From Citrus sinensis (lineage: Eukaryota > Streptophyta > Magnoliopsida > Sapindales > Rutaceae): 64,000 bases of DNA. The notes under the pieces were generated by a model, which was not told where the DNA came from, made no database searches, and saw only the letters and a program-made list of their open reading frames with translations. A program made the translations under genes and the position numbers. The DNA lies in the NCBI RefSeq assembly GCF_022201045.2, contig NC_068558.1, positions 37,405,501 through 37,469,500 on the forward strand, given 5' to 3'. Below, one piece after another: positions 20,930 to 31,868 of the stretch; within the stretch, counting starts at the first letter, position 1, and each line of letters opens with the position of its first letter.

Positions 20930-22488
20930 AACGTAATGAGTCTAAGAGAAATCGAATGATCCGACTCATGTAGGACCCCCCACCAACTTTCTGGCAATTG
21001 AAAAACATGAAGAGAAAAAGAAAATTGAAGAAAGCAAAGCAGTTCGTCTCGGTCTCGGTCTCGGATATATCCGATCGATAGTCGGACTTTTGGCTATACA
21101 TCACAAAATTGATCTAATTTCATTAGCTATAATTTTTTGCGAATGTTGACTCATACAACATATAATTCTGGACTATATATATATGATAGTAACGTGATGT
21201 TGACGGCTTGGTAATAGTAAGACAACTTTTCATAGCATTTGACAGGGAACGTGTTGCGATGGTTCTTTTGGTGCTGTGATTTGTATTAGCGAGGAGAAGG
21301 CCATGGCTGTTACTGTGGTTGATCAATGGATTTTTCTAATGATATTGCTATTATTATTAAGGCTGAGGCATGAGCCATTGGGCTTTGGCTTGCGACCTAC
21401 TGACAAGAATTGTTTATCTCCATTAATAATATATTGACAATTTAGCTCGATTTTATTTTTAGTCCGATTGATCCGACCTTAATTTTTAAGATTTTTACCC
21501 AAATTTTTAAGTTTAGGGTCGGGTTAGGGCCAAATTTTTAAGGCCCAAATAAATTTAGGGTCAGGGTCGGGTTTAATGCCGACTCGACCCTACACATCCT
21601 CACAACATCACACATTGTGTATTTTTAATTTAATTGCATTGTGTTTTTATTTGTATAAGACATGAGTTTTTTTTTATTTTTTATGTTGGGTTGTTGAATT
21701 GAATTGTGTATGACTAAAATGGTTGTAGAATTACATTATGTGTTTTTAATTTAATTACATTGTGTTTTTATTTATATAAGACATGAGTTTTTTATTTTTT
21801 ATTTTTTATGTTGGGTTGTTGAATTGAATTGTGTATGGGTAAAATGGTTGTGGAATTACATTGTGTGTTTTTAATTTAATTGCATTGTGTATTTTTCATG
21901 TTGGATTTTGGAATTGATTTGTGTGTGGGGTTGAAATAGTTGTGGAATTGGTTGAAATGGTTGTGGAAAGTGGAATTGAATTGTTTTTGAAATTGTTGAG
22001 TAATTGCCGAATTGGTTGAAATGGTGGTGGGAAATGGGAATTGAATTGTGGGGTTAACTATTTTGGTAGGGTCAGGTTGGGCCCGACCCGATGTTGGACC
22101 GATTCGGCCCGACCCTAACTAAATAGTGTTTGGGCTTTTTTAGGGTCGGGTTTCAAATTTCTTTTGATCGGATCGGGTAGGGCTTAGCCAAGCCCGAGCC
22201 CGACCCGACATTTTGCCATTCCTACTACAAATGGCTCAACTCATGTTCAATAGAAGCTACACTTGCAATGAATTTTCTTGAAGTATTTCAGAGATTCAGG
22301 CGCTGCATATTCCAAGCCCATCATTTCGGAGTTCAAAAAATCCCAAGGGCTTGTGTTTTCTACCTCTGATATTTTAATTAAGTTGCTCTCCGATGTTGTC
22401 AATTCTTATAGTGATAGGAGGATTATGAAAGCCCTTTATCTTTTACTTTATCCCTGAAATATATTACCTTTTTTATTCTAAAAAAGAA
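20930..22488 (+). repeat. Orphan TM4 upstream module with a non-autonomous hAT-like insert
   Basis: 20930-21425 and 22225-22488 are one TM4 upstream module, split by about 800 bp. The insert ends GGGCTCGGGC-rich sequence then ATTTTGCCATTCCTA, which resembles the TAGGRATGGCAA terminus of hAT elements, and is full of GGGTCGGG phrases at both sides. Its left end (near 21427) is degraded. The middle (21610-21900) has about three diverged direct repeats with TTAATTTAATTGCATTGTG and ATGTTGGGTTGTTGAATTG. No TM4 gene follows; the module is interrupted again by the MULE at 22499. Confidence 0.6.
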
Positions 22489-23518
22489 ATAATAGTAAGA
22501 AAATGCTAGGGAGCGAAAGGAACAAGGAATGACGAGAGAAACGGCAGCAGTTGCTGCCGTTTCGCTTCTCGTTCTTCTCGCTCGTTAAAACATTAAAAAA
22601 ATAAAAGAATGAATAAAGAAATCGGTGCGTGCGGAGGGAAATCCAAACCTCATCTACCTTATCTCTAACCCTGACTTTCCTCTCTCCCCCACGCTCCTCT
22701 CTCACGCAAATCACCATCACCTCCTCACGCAAATCACCATCTTCTCAACTGGTCGGCAACTCAACTGGTCACGGCTTCTCTCTCTAGCCAGCAACTGGTC
22801 ACGACTCTTCCCGCTCTAGCCGGCAACTTGTCACGACTCTTCCCTCTCCAACCAACAGCTGGTCATGGCTTCCCTCTCCAGCCAGCAACCACTCACGACT
22901 TCTCTCTCCAGCTAGCCTTTCATAGCAAGCAGCACTGTTTCCTCTTCTCTCTCGGCTCTCTCGACAAAATTAAGTAAGCAAAATTGTGCCTTTTTTCAAC
23001 TTGTTCTTTTTCTTGTACTTTTCTTGCATTTTCTCGGCAAACATTAAGTAAGCTTGGTTGGAGAATCATAGGAGAGAGAGCTTAATCGATTAATTGATTT
23101 GTATCTAAATCTGATTTGGGTTTTAGCGTTTTAGTTTGTAAGAAATTGGTATGCAAAATTGTTTTGGAATGTAATGAGAAGTTTGAATCTATAATTTGTT
23201 GGGTTTTTGTTTTTGTATTCCATGTGCTTGTTAAAAGTCGTATCTTTCAGTATAAATGAATAGCAAATTCAACTTAATCGATTAATTGCATGCTTGCTGT
23301 AATTTTTGCTCTGTTTTTAACAATCGATTAATTGCATGGTTGCTGTAATTTTTGCTTTGTTTTTAACTTCCAAGATTGCATGCTTGCTGTAATTTTTGGT
23401 GCTTGTGATTATCTTTGGAAATTTAAAGGGGAAAGGCTTTTATATTGTCTTATGAGGGCTTTGTGTTTTAATGCTTTGTTTTTTATATTTTGGCAGTTTA
23501 AGTAGTTTATGAATAACA

Positions 23519-23884
23519 ATGTCATCTAGTACAAATGAAACTCGGAATTCATTGCAAATATGTAATGAATGCAGTGAACAAATGGAGTTGTTTACGTCAC
23601 GTACTACAAAGAATCCAAATTGTAAATTTTGGAAATATAGAGGATGTAAGAACTTTGAATGGGCAAAAGAATATAAATGCAGTTAATAGAAAATTGATTT
23701 GTTAGTGCAAGAAGTTAAAAAGTTATCATTGGAGATTGAATGCTTGTCTGTTAAGTTTCAATTATGTGAAGCCCATAAGGGATTGTTTAATGATGAACTT
23801 CAAAAAAGACAAACATCATGTTATGATTTGATTAGAATACTTGTAATTATTTTACTATGTTTTATATTCAAGAATTTTTTTTAA
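23519..23884 (+). pseudogene. zf-GRF protein gene inside the MULE (interrupted)
   Basis: ATG at 23519 begins a 55-residue frame with a degenerate GRF zinc finger: ICNECSEQMELFTSRTTKNP, then CKFWKYRGCKNFEWAKE. The pattern C-x2-C, R-T-x2-NP, F, C, C-x-F-x-W is typical of GRF fingers, although one Phe/Cys position is altered. After a stop, the same transcript region continues at 23693-23884 with a coiled coil (VQEVKKLSLEIECL) and a C-terminal hydrophobic anchor (IRILVIILLCFIFKNFF). Plant zf-GRF proteins often have this finger, coiled coil and membrane-tail order. They are frequent passengers of plant transposons; function unknown. Confidence 0.7.
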
Positions 23885-24014
23885 GTTCTTTTAATTTGTA
23901 CTATGAACTGAAAAAACTTGTAATTTGGTTATAAATTGTTCTAATTTGGTGATACATTCATTATGCAACAAAATTGTTCTTTGCTTTAAATCCTAAGTTG
24001 AATGTTGTGGCTCC

Positions 24015-24311
24015 ATGGATGCTATTGAATATGCTAAGAAGCACAACATGCCTGTTCCTGTAACAAAAAAATCCATATTTAATCTCTCTAATTCTTTTAT
24101 ACTTGTGGCATTGAAGGGGGACATCTTGGAAGATCCAGAAAATGAGTCGAAAAAAGATATGTACATGATGTCCGTTGATCCAGAAGATGCACCTAACATC
24201 TCTAGTTCATTCTGTAGTTTTTAATTTATATTTACTTTCTCTTGCATGTACTCTATTTTTGTAGATACGTTGAAATTGGTATAGTCTTGGGAATTCCTGT
24301 TGAAATTTGTA
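24015..24311 (+). pseudogene. Captured argininosuccinate synthase fragment
   Basis: MDAIEYAKKHNMPVPVTKKS, GDILEDPENESKKDMYMMS and VDPEDAPN match the plant argininosuccinate synthase core (DAIEYAKKHNvPVPVTKKSI ... GDiLEDPaNEpKKDMYMMSVDPEDAP) as I know it. About 65 bp on, after an AG at 24263-24264, comes YVEIGIVLGIPVE, the next piece of the same enzyme, so an intron seems retained and capture was from genomic DNA. The expected YSRDRNLWHLSHE stretch between the two blocks of the first exon is replaced by unrelated residues (FNLSNSFILVALK). The ATP- and citrulline-binding N-terminus is absent. This is a passenger, not an enzyme gene. Confidence 0.85.
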
Positions 24312-25387
24312 CATGCAAGCCATGGAATGAAAGTAAAATACTTGTAAACATTAACACAAATATTAGTGAAATGATAGTGAAAATAATCGAAACAAGTTCA
24401 AGTCAAACATGAATTTGTCGTCTCAAGTCAAATCTAACTGAAATGATAGTGAAAATAATCGAAACAAATACAAGTCAAACACCAATTGTGGCGATTGTTG
24501 TCTTCATTACATTGTTGATGTAACAATTGTTGAAAATTCTCACTTACAGATCCTTCATGCGTCATCGAAGGAGAAGAATAATGTGACTACAAAGCATACG
24601 GTGGGACTGGTTGCTATAATACACAAGAAATTAAAATATCATTATACATTTTAAAAATTTGACAACGAAAATATAAGTATGCATTAATAAATTTATAAAT
24701 ATAAGTATACTTGTCGTGTGCCAGCTATAAAGAATTGGCTGGTAAATATTATTTCCATCAACTTCAAATGGGTATACATGTACCTAAAAAAAATTATAAA
24801 ATTCATATTAAAATTTTAAAATTAAAATTTACTTGTGAATTTGTTTCTTACATTATAATAGCCTAAACTCTCGTGCTGATTGAGATTTGCACTTACAGTG
24901 CTTCCTTCGTGAAACGTCTACATATATTCAACAACATACTTAATTACATATGTTCAAAATAGTTGAACTAACATTAATAATAAAAACTCACAAAAATATA
25001 CCATGGCCATGTTGCTCTGATGTATGTTGCTCTACTGTGTGGAGATTTCATTAGTTATTTCAAAAGACGCTGAAGCATTTTCTTGCAAATCCTGTAAAAT
25101 TATAATATACAATAAAATTAAGATAAAATGAAATTATAAAACATATATATGCATTTAAACAAACCTTATTTTTTTCGGCTGTCTTGTTCTTTTGGGTAGG
25201 TTTTTTTTTTTTTTTGGAGTGAAGATTGTTTCCTCAAACAAGGAGGATGCCCTTTACGACGTGCCACTACTTGATCATTAATTATATGTTCAATGTTGTT
25301 GCAGCTACAACTTACTTCACCAATAACAGTTGTTTCCACACTTGCACACCGAATTTGTTTGGACAGATCATTCATTGTTTTATTAAT
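24312..25387. other. MULE interior without a clear gene
   Basis: AT-rich sequence between the captured fragment and the transposase. Two near-identical short phrases (TGAAATGATAGTGAAAATAATCGAAACAA) occur at about 24366 and 24438. The region may hold the 3' end of the minus-strand transposase transcript (25160-25380). Confidence 0.5.
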
Positions 25388-27250
25388 CTAATCCAACACA
25401 AATTTGAAATTACTCTCATCATCAGTAGCTATGTTTGCAACCTCGGTGAAATCAGTATACATTTTGTCATATCTCTCCTGCTGAATGGATAAATTATGCA
25501 CACCATAACTAACTTTCACTTTACTATAACATCTCCTCACATCTTTTATCCATCTTGATAAAATGTACATCTCTGGAAGTATTTCAATACCGTGCCGTAT
25601 CAGCACTGAAAGGGCATGTCTACAAAGAATTCCCATAAACTGAAACTTTGAGCAAATACAGCTAACTTCACATTCAGTTTCATCAAAAACAACCTCAAAG
25701 TTTTTTTTTCTTTCCTTGCCTAAGTGATTCACTGATTTCATATATTGACCCAAATAGAATCCACTATATCACAATACATTAGTGCAGTTAATTCTTGCTG
25801 GAATTCTTTGAACTTAGCAATTGTGTACAACTTCTTAACTTGTTTCTTCATCTTATGTCTTGTTACATATGGAGTGTTTTTACTGAAACACTTGGCATTT
25901 GCTTGCCATTCTAATTCAGCTTTCATTCGTAATGCATTTTCATATTGCTTCACAAACTGCTTTAAATTTGTTTTTAAGTTAACAACCCCATCAAAAAATG
26001 CATTCATACTTTCACTTCGCTGAATTGTTGACATTACCGCCCAAAAATTGTCTTTCAAATAGCATGGAATCCAATGATACCTCTCATCATATAAACCATT
26101 TAACCAAGCATTATCTCATAAATCATATGTTGTAATCATGTCATGCCAATCTTCCTCAAATGCAACAGGGCTCAATGAATTATAAATAGCAGAAAACAAC
26201 GAAGAAATAATACATTCACGTTCTTTAAAAGCCACTAACTTCTCAGGCATCTTCTTTATTATATGCCACAAACACCATTGATGCCTAGTTGTAGGAAAAA
26301 CATTCTCAATTTTCTTTTCTATTGTTTTATCTTGGTCAATAATAATACCAATGGGAGAAGAATCGGACATGCATGATAGCCATGCCTCAAATAGCCACGT
26401 AAATATCTTCGTATCCTCGTGAGAAATCAAGCCGCATCAACAAAATAGATTGCCTATGATGATTAACTCCAACAAAAAGGACAAACGACATATCATACTT
26501 GTTCGTAAGATACGTGGTGTCAAATGTGACAACGTCCCCAAAATATTTATAAGCTGTCATGCTCCTTAGATCTGCCTAAAATACATTCTTCAATCGATCC
26601 TGCTCATCCAAGTCAATGCTAAAAAAAAAACCATCGCATTCTGCTTGTTTTTTCTCGAAGTACTTTAAAATTGTCATAGCATCTCCTTCTCCAAGCTGTA
26701 ATCGTCTTGCTTTATCAACAAGATTTCTACAATCTTTTTTCTAAAAATGACACATTTTCATGCCTACCAGCTTTGACAACAATATAATTAAAATTTTGGG
26801 CAATGTTAATTCTCGCAAAATCATTCATTTCAATTCTCTTTTTTACACTTGTACTAATTCTACGGTTACAAGGGAAATATCTTGCTTTGTCCAAACTCAA
26901 TCCATGATTATGTTGAATGTTTAAAGTTTGAAGAATCCATTTTCGCTCTTCATTTACACAACCTCCGATTTTAACTTCACAACCAGTTTTCACAATAGGT
27001 TTCAGTTTCACATATTAGTAGATCTACTATCTGATTTGCCGCTACAGTCACATGCAAAAGTCGCATATTTTACAGGCTCATCGCTCCCTTTCTTACTCGT
27101 TAGCTTCTTCACGGGAAACCCTTCTTGTCTACCGTACGCTTTGTAAAACTCAAACATTTCCTCATAACCATCGAATAACATACCAAGAGTTGACTCAAAT
27201 TTTTCTACTGGCACATCTTCAATTGCACGCTCATTTTCAAAATTTTTCAT
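25388..27250 (-). pseudogene. FAR1-type MULE transposase, decayed
   Basis: Minus-strand pieces, in order: FAR1 DNA-binding domain (GMLFDGYEEMFEFYKAYGRQ, EGFPVKKLTSKKG; 27250-27010), continuing KTGCEVKIGGCVNEERKWIL and HNHGLSLDKARYF (27011-26730); MULE transposase core with FDTTYLTNKYDM (about 26500) and IIIDQDKTIEKKI, CLWHIIKKMPEKL (26430-26116); QRSESMNAFFDGVVN (26058-25738); SWIM zinc finger CICSKFQFMGILCRH (about 25650). The full FAR1/FHY3 architecture is thus present, at family length, but the frame is broken at five or so places, including a stop upstream of the catalytic FDTTY block. Not active as it stands. This family gave rise to the host FAR1/FHY3/FRF genes, four of which lie downstream. 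Confidence 0.88.
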
Positions 27251-27520
27251 TCCTACAAAATAATTAACATTTATATTCAGTTTAAAAAAATTAAATTTAC
27301 AAAATTTCTAAACCAAATAGAATTCAAATAAAACAAAATTCATAACATAAATCGCAACAGCTCCAGAAGCAGAATCATTTTCAAAATTGACATATGACAT
27401 TGCATGCAGAAATAGATAACCAAAAATAAAGTATCCTTGTGAAACAGGAAATTTACAGAGCATTAACTGCTAATGTTGTCACTTGATAAACACACAAACT
27501 TATGGAAACAACAAAGTTGA

Positions 27521-27780
27521 ACAAGCTCAGCAACTTAGCTTATTACATTACTTAAATTCAAGAAGCTTAAATTCCAACGAGAACCACCAAAATAACAAGC
27601 TTAAATTCCAGCAACTTAGCTTATTACATTGCTTAAATTCCAGAAGATTAAATTCCAACAAGACCCACCAAAATAACAAGCTTAAATTCCAGTAACTTAG
27701 CTTATTACATTGCTTAAATTCCAAAAGATTAAATTCCAACGAGACCCACCAAAAGAACAAGCTTAAATTCCACAAGACGT
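27521..27780 (+). repeat. Tandem repeat, 81-bp unit, about 3 copies
   Basis: AACAAGCTTAAATTCCA recurs at 27594, 27675 and 27756, exactly 81 bp apart; a partial first unit begins near 27521. Units contain ACTTAGCTTATTACATTGC and CCAACRAGACCCACCAAAA. The unit is a multiple of three, which explains the open frames here, but no protein family is evident. Confidence 0.9.
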
Positions 27781-28337
27781 GCCAGATCTTTCACATAATA
27801 GAAAAGTAAAAGAAAAAGAACAAGCTGAAAAAAAGCCACCGCTCACTTAATGTTTGCCGAGAGAGCCGAGAGAGAGGGGGAAACAGTGCTACTTGTCGTG
27901 AAAGGCTGGCTGGAGAGAGAAGTAGTGACCGGTTGACCAGTTGTTGGCTGGAGAGGGAAGCCGTGAATAGTTGCTCTTGCTGGAGAGGGAAGCCGTTATC
28001 GGTTGCTGGCTGGAGAGAGAAGTCGTGAACAGTTGCTCTGGCTGGAGAAAGAAGCCATGAACAGTTGCTAAGTTGAGAAGATGGTGATTTGCGTGAGTCG
28101 AAAGGCTGGCTGGTCAAAAGTCGTGAGTAAACGATAATGGTGATTTGCATGAGAGAGGAAAGTGAAAGCCTGCGTGCGGAAAGTGAAACCCTGCTAGATT
28201 TCACGCGCCATTTCTTTATTAATTTTTTTAATGTTTTAACGAGCGAGAGGAATGAGAGGTGAAACGACAGCAATTGCTGCCATTTCTCTCGTCATTCTCC
28301 CGTCCCTCTTGCTACCTAACAATACTCATAATAGTAA

Positions 28338-29095
28338 AGGTAACATTGTGGAATAACTCAATATTCAATCCGAAAGTTCAATGGTTTGAAACAAAAGCGT
28401 GCCAATTTTGATGGGTTACTGGAGCTGAAAAATTGGGCTTCAAGATGCTGATAGGTTACATTATTTTCTTTTTTCTTCAGCTCTGGACTTGGACCTGGAC
28501 TAAGACTAAAATGAATAGTTGATTTGTTTGTTGTTGTGCAAGTGGAAATTACTGAGAAGTACTATTACTTAGACTTTTATTTTTATCTTTTAAAATAAAC
28601 TCATTTCGATATGAAATTTACTAGACTCTAGCTAGATTTAAATATTTTACATTATTGTATATTCTTTGACTTTAAATTTCTCCATTAGTTGAGATTTATC
28701 TTCACACATTTTGAGATTTGAATTCATATGATTCTTTTTCTTTTGTTTTTTTTCCTCAAATGCACTATCATCAAGATGCAGCCTTTAGTAGTGATTCGTT
28801 TTTTCAGCTTAGAAGTTATTCAAGCTTATGATTGGTTGTATTTAATTTTCCATCTCATAATTGATAAAATGGATTATAACTAAAATGAAATGTGTTGAAA
28901 AGTTTGATGATTTATTTAATAAGATTAACTATTGTTTCTACTGTTTATCTTATTCTAATGACAATGTGGGAGTGCAATAGGTAAAGTTTTATCTTATTTA
29001 TTTTTCTTGGCTTTATAAATTTAATTATTATTTCCTTAACAATACTACAAATTTGCTATATATTTGATATTTTGAAATATAACAGTGACTATTAT
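28338..29095. other. Tail of TM4 upstream module, then AT-rich spacer
   Basis: 28338-28470 continues the interrupted TM4 module (CATTGTGGAATAACTC, GTGCCAATTTTGATGGGTTACTGG). From 28480 on no homology to the array is visible and no gene is seen. Confidence 0.55.
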
Positions 29096-30910
29096 TAGTA
29101 TTGTGGGTCTGCCTACCGTGCAACAGTTGCACGGTACCACTGAATTTTGTCTGTTTCCAACAATTACACTACACTACCCTATATTTATAAGAAAGCTGAA
29201 TAGATACTATAAGTTACAAATCTTTATATATAGGTCCTTTTCTCTGGATAAAATTATAAAATGACTTTTGAAAAAAATTTAACTGTTATTATTATTATTT
29301 ATTAATGTCATTATTATTATTATAATATTATTAAAATTTATTATTTTAATTGTTATGATTGCTTTAATTAGTTATTATTATTATTATTTATTGATTTTAT
29401 TACCATCACTATTTTTAAAATATATTAAATTTATTACTGAATTATTATTTTATTACTATTAATAAATTTATTAATCTTATTATTCTAATTATTATATTTA
29501 TATTAATGTTGTCGTCGTCGTCGTCGTCATCATCATCATTAAACTTTATAATTTTTTTTTGTTTGACTATTAAATAATACCACTGTCATTATTATTATTT
29601 TGCCTTAATTAAGCATTACATATATTTTAATTATTTTTTATTTTTATTATAATAAAAAATAAATTAATTAATTAATTATACTATAATATTATTTTATTAT
29701 ATCATATTATATTTATTTAAAAATAATTAATATGAAAATAATAATTTAATATAATTAATAATAAATTTAAATAATTTTAGTTTAATATTAGTACAAAATT
29801 AATACTGTACAGGATAATACCAATTACCAAATGTTGCATAATTTTATTATAATTATTATAATATACTGCTAATGTAATATAATATAATATAATACATGTG
29901 CATTACATAATACAATATAATATAGTGTGTCAAACGGACCTTTAACTTTTTGAGTGATGATGGTCTAGAGGGATGTAGAGAAAGTAAAAATAATCCTAGT
30001 AGATCTTTGACAATGGTTGATTAGCTATCATCACAAAGTTTAGGCTAATACAATAAAAATTAACCAAGTACCCTACATTTAAAAGAGCATTTGGAAATCA
30101 ATAAATTTACTGTTCAATTATTTTTAATCAAGAATAAATAATAAATTATCATTACAACAAGATTCACAAGATCAAATATCTTAAAAAATGATAATTCTCA
30201 AGAAATATGAAGCTCAAATGCTTTTGAAATATTCTTAAAAAAATAAACTAACTTCCTTTTATGTTATTCTTTATTTATCTTTCTATAACTTTGTTGGGCT
30301 ATATATATATTGATATTTTATAGGTAAATTAACATATTGTATGTATAAATAAACTAACATGTCAACTAATGCTAAAAACAAAAATGTAATAAAAAAGTAA
30401 AGTTTTGTAATATTAAAATAATAAAATTTTACAATCTAAGACTTTTTACATGTTTCTTATTTTGAAATTTCACTTTTTTTATTTTATAATTTTCTAAAGT
30501 ATAAAGGTTAATAACCTATATTCTTAAAACATATTCAATTTATTTATTTTACATTAAATATATATTATATAACAAAAAATATTATTTACATTTATCAAAT
30601 TTTCATGTGTTTAAAAATTTTATGTGATATTACATTATTATATTTACACCATCAATTATTTTTATGATCAAATTAAGTCAATGGATCAAACTTTAAAAAA
30701 TTTAAAACAACAAAAATTATGTAAGTGAATATTTAAAAACTTTTAACTTTTATGATTTTGTAATAAACAGTAAGGACTTAAGTGTTAATAACCAATTGAA
30801 CACATCCTGGCCGTTGAACACTTTAACCATTGATCCATTGGCTGAGTTGAAAAAAGACAAAAAATGGGATACCGTGCAACTGTTGCACAGTAGGCAGACC
30901 CTAGTATTGT
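29096..30910. mobile_element. Non-autonomous TIR element, 1.8 kb, with hairpin ends
   Basis: 9-bp TSD TAGTATTGT at 29096-29104 and 30902-30910; element 29105-30901. Ends GGGTCTGCCTACCGTGCAAC and its complement, about 32 bp with one mismatch. Each end also holds its own palindrome (left: CCGTGCAACAGTTGCACGG). The body is very AT-rich, has no ORF, and contains a (GTC)n(ATC)n run at 29513-29541. TSD size suggests Mutator; hAT would give 8 bp. Family otherwise unknown. Confidence 0.88.
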
Positions 30911-31464
30911 AGCACGTTAATATCATTTTATTTACTTTTGGTGCAAGATTCTTGTTTTCTAGGCGACAAAGATAAAATGAAGATAATTAAAGAAATTATC
31001 TTGGTTTATAACTTGAATTTTAATTACTGTTATTTGTATTGTTAAGAATTCATAATTTGGTATTTGGATGACTGTATATTTAATTTTAGAATATAGTTGG
31101 ATTAATTGTATTTTGTAGGATAATTTGTGGCTTTTTTATATTTTATTTTGCTTAATTTTGTTTATTAATTATATTTTTCTAAATGAATCTAGATTCGATT
31201 CGATTCGTTATGGGTTTATAATATGATAAACGAATAATAAATAAATTCGAATTCAATTCAATTCAATTAAATTATTATTTCTATTAAACGAATTAAACGA
31301 ATCAAACCGAATATTTATTTAATAAACGAATTGAATCCAAATCCTGAGATTTTGATTCGATAAATGAATCAAATCCGAATCAATAGAACTCTGACCCAAT
31401 TCATTTACGATTCGATTCAAAATTTAATTCATTTTTTTGCTTTGCCACCCCTAATTCTTCCCCC
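30911..31464. other. Spacer before FRF-A promoter
   Basis: AT-rich. 31190-31440 has many ATTCGATTCG/AAACGAATTAAAC phrases (simple palindromic repeats, probably a degraded non-autonomous element ending in TTTGCCACCCCTA, an hAT-like end). No gene. Confidence 0.5.
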
Positions 31465-31760
31465 CCAAACGTTCTATTTAATTTTTCAATTTTTTTTTCA
31501 AGAATAAAATATACTGGTAAGCATCTAATCTTGGTCTGGGCTTATTGGCTTGTTTGGATCCAAGACCAAAATCCAGACAAACCCAAAACCCGACCCCGAA
31601 CCGTATTTAAAATATAGTGGCGTGTCGCTATCTCGAGAAAAGAAAAGTGGCATCAAATGAGTGGACATCCACTATAAACAATCTTACACCCTGATCCACT
31701 TTATCACTATTCTTAAAACTCCCAAAATGCCCCCATAAAAACAAAATTTAATTAACAAAG
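31465..31760 (+). promoter_or_regulatory. FRF-A promoter region (source of the array copies)
   Basis: Upstream of exon 1. Contains AATAAGCATCTAATCTTGG, GGGCTTATTGGCTTG (a CCAAT-type reverse motif) and ATCTCGAGAAAAGAAAAGTG. It is kept, with good identity, at 17290, 20140 and in part 8200. Confidence 0.55.
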
Positions 31761-31868
31761 TTCCTTCAAATTTTTTGAATTTACGCCAAATTTCAATTTT
31801 TAGAGCCAATATCTGTAAATTACGAAGAAGATCTGCAACAAGGTTCCTTAATTCTGATTCTTCAATCC

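Larger units (their letters stand above)
22489..28337. mobile_element. FAR1-type Mutator element (MULE), 5.8 kb, with captured genes
   Basis: 10-bp TSD ATAATAGTAA at 22489-22498 and 28328-28337; element 22499-28327. The inverted repeats run for about 480 bp (22499-22990 against 27840-28327), with ends GAAAATGCTAGGGAGC and, reverse-complemented, GAGTATTGTTAGGTAGC. Both arms hold the phrases CGAGCGTTAAAACATT-like, GCAAATCACCATC and many CTCTCTCCAGCCAGCAAC units. Inside: a zf-GRF gene and an argininosuccinate synthase piece on plus, the transposase on minus, and an 81-bp tandem repeat. It sits in a TM4 upstream module; the flanks join cleanly as in module 1 (CATTGTGGAATAACTC). Confidence 0.92.

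Noticed and set aside
27791-28273. 160-codon minus-strand ORF, Ser/Leu-rich
   Set aside because: It lies wholly in the MULE right TIR; the Ser-rich sequence comes from CTCTCTCCAGC-type repeats.
29105-30901. hAT assignment for the 1.8-kb hairpin-ended element
   Set aside because: The duplication is 9 bp (TAGTATTGT), not 8, and the ends lack the hAT CAGGG/TAGGG start.
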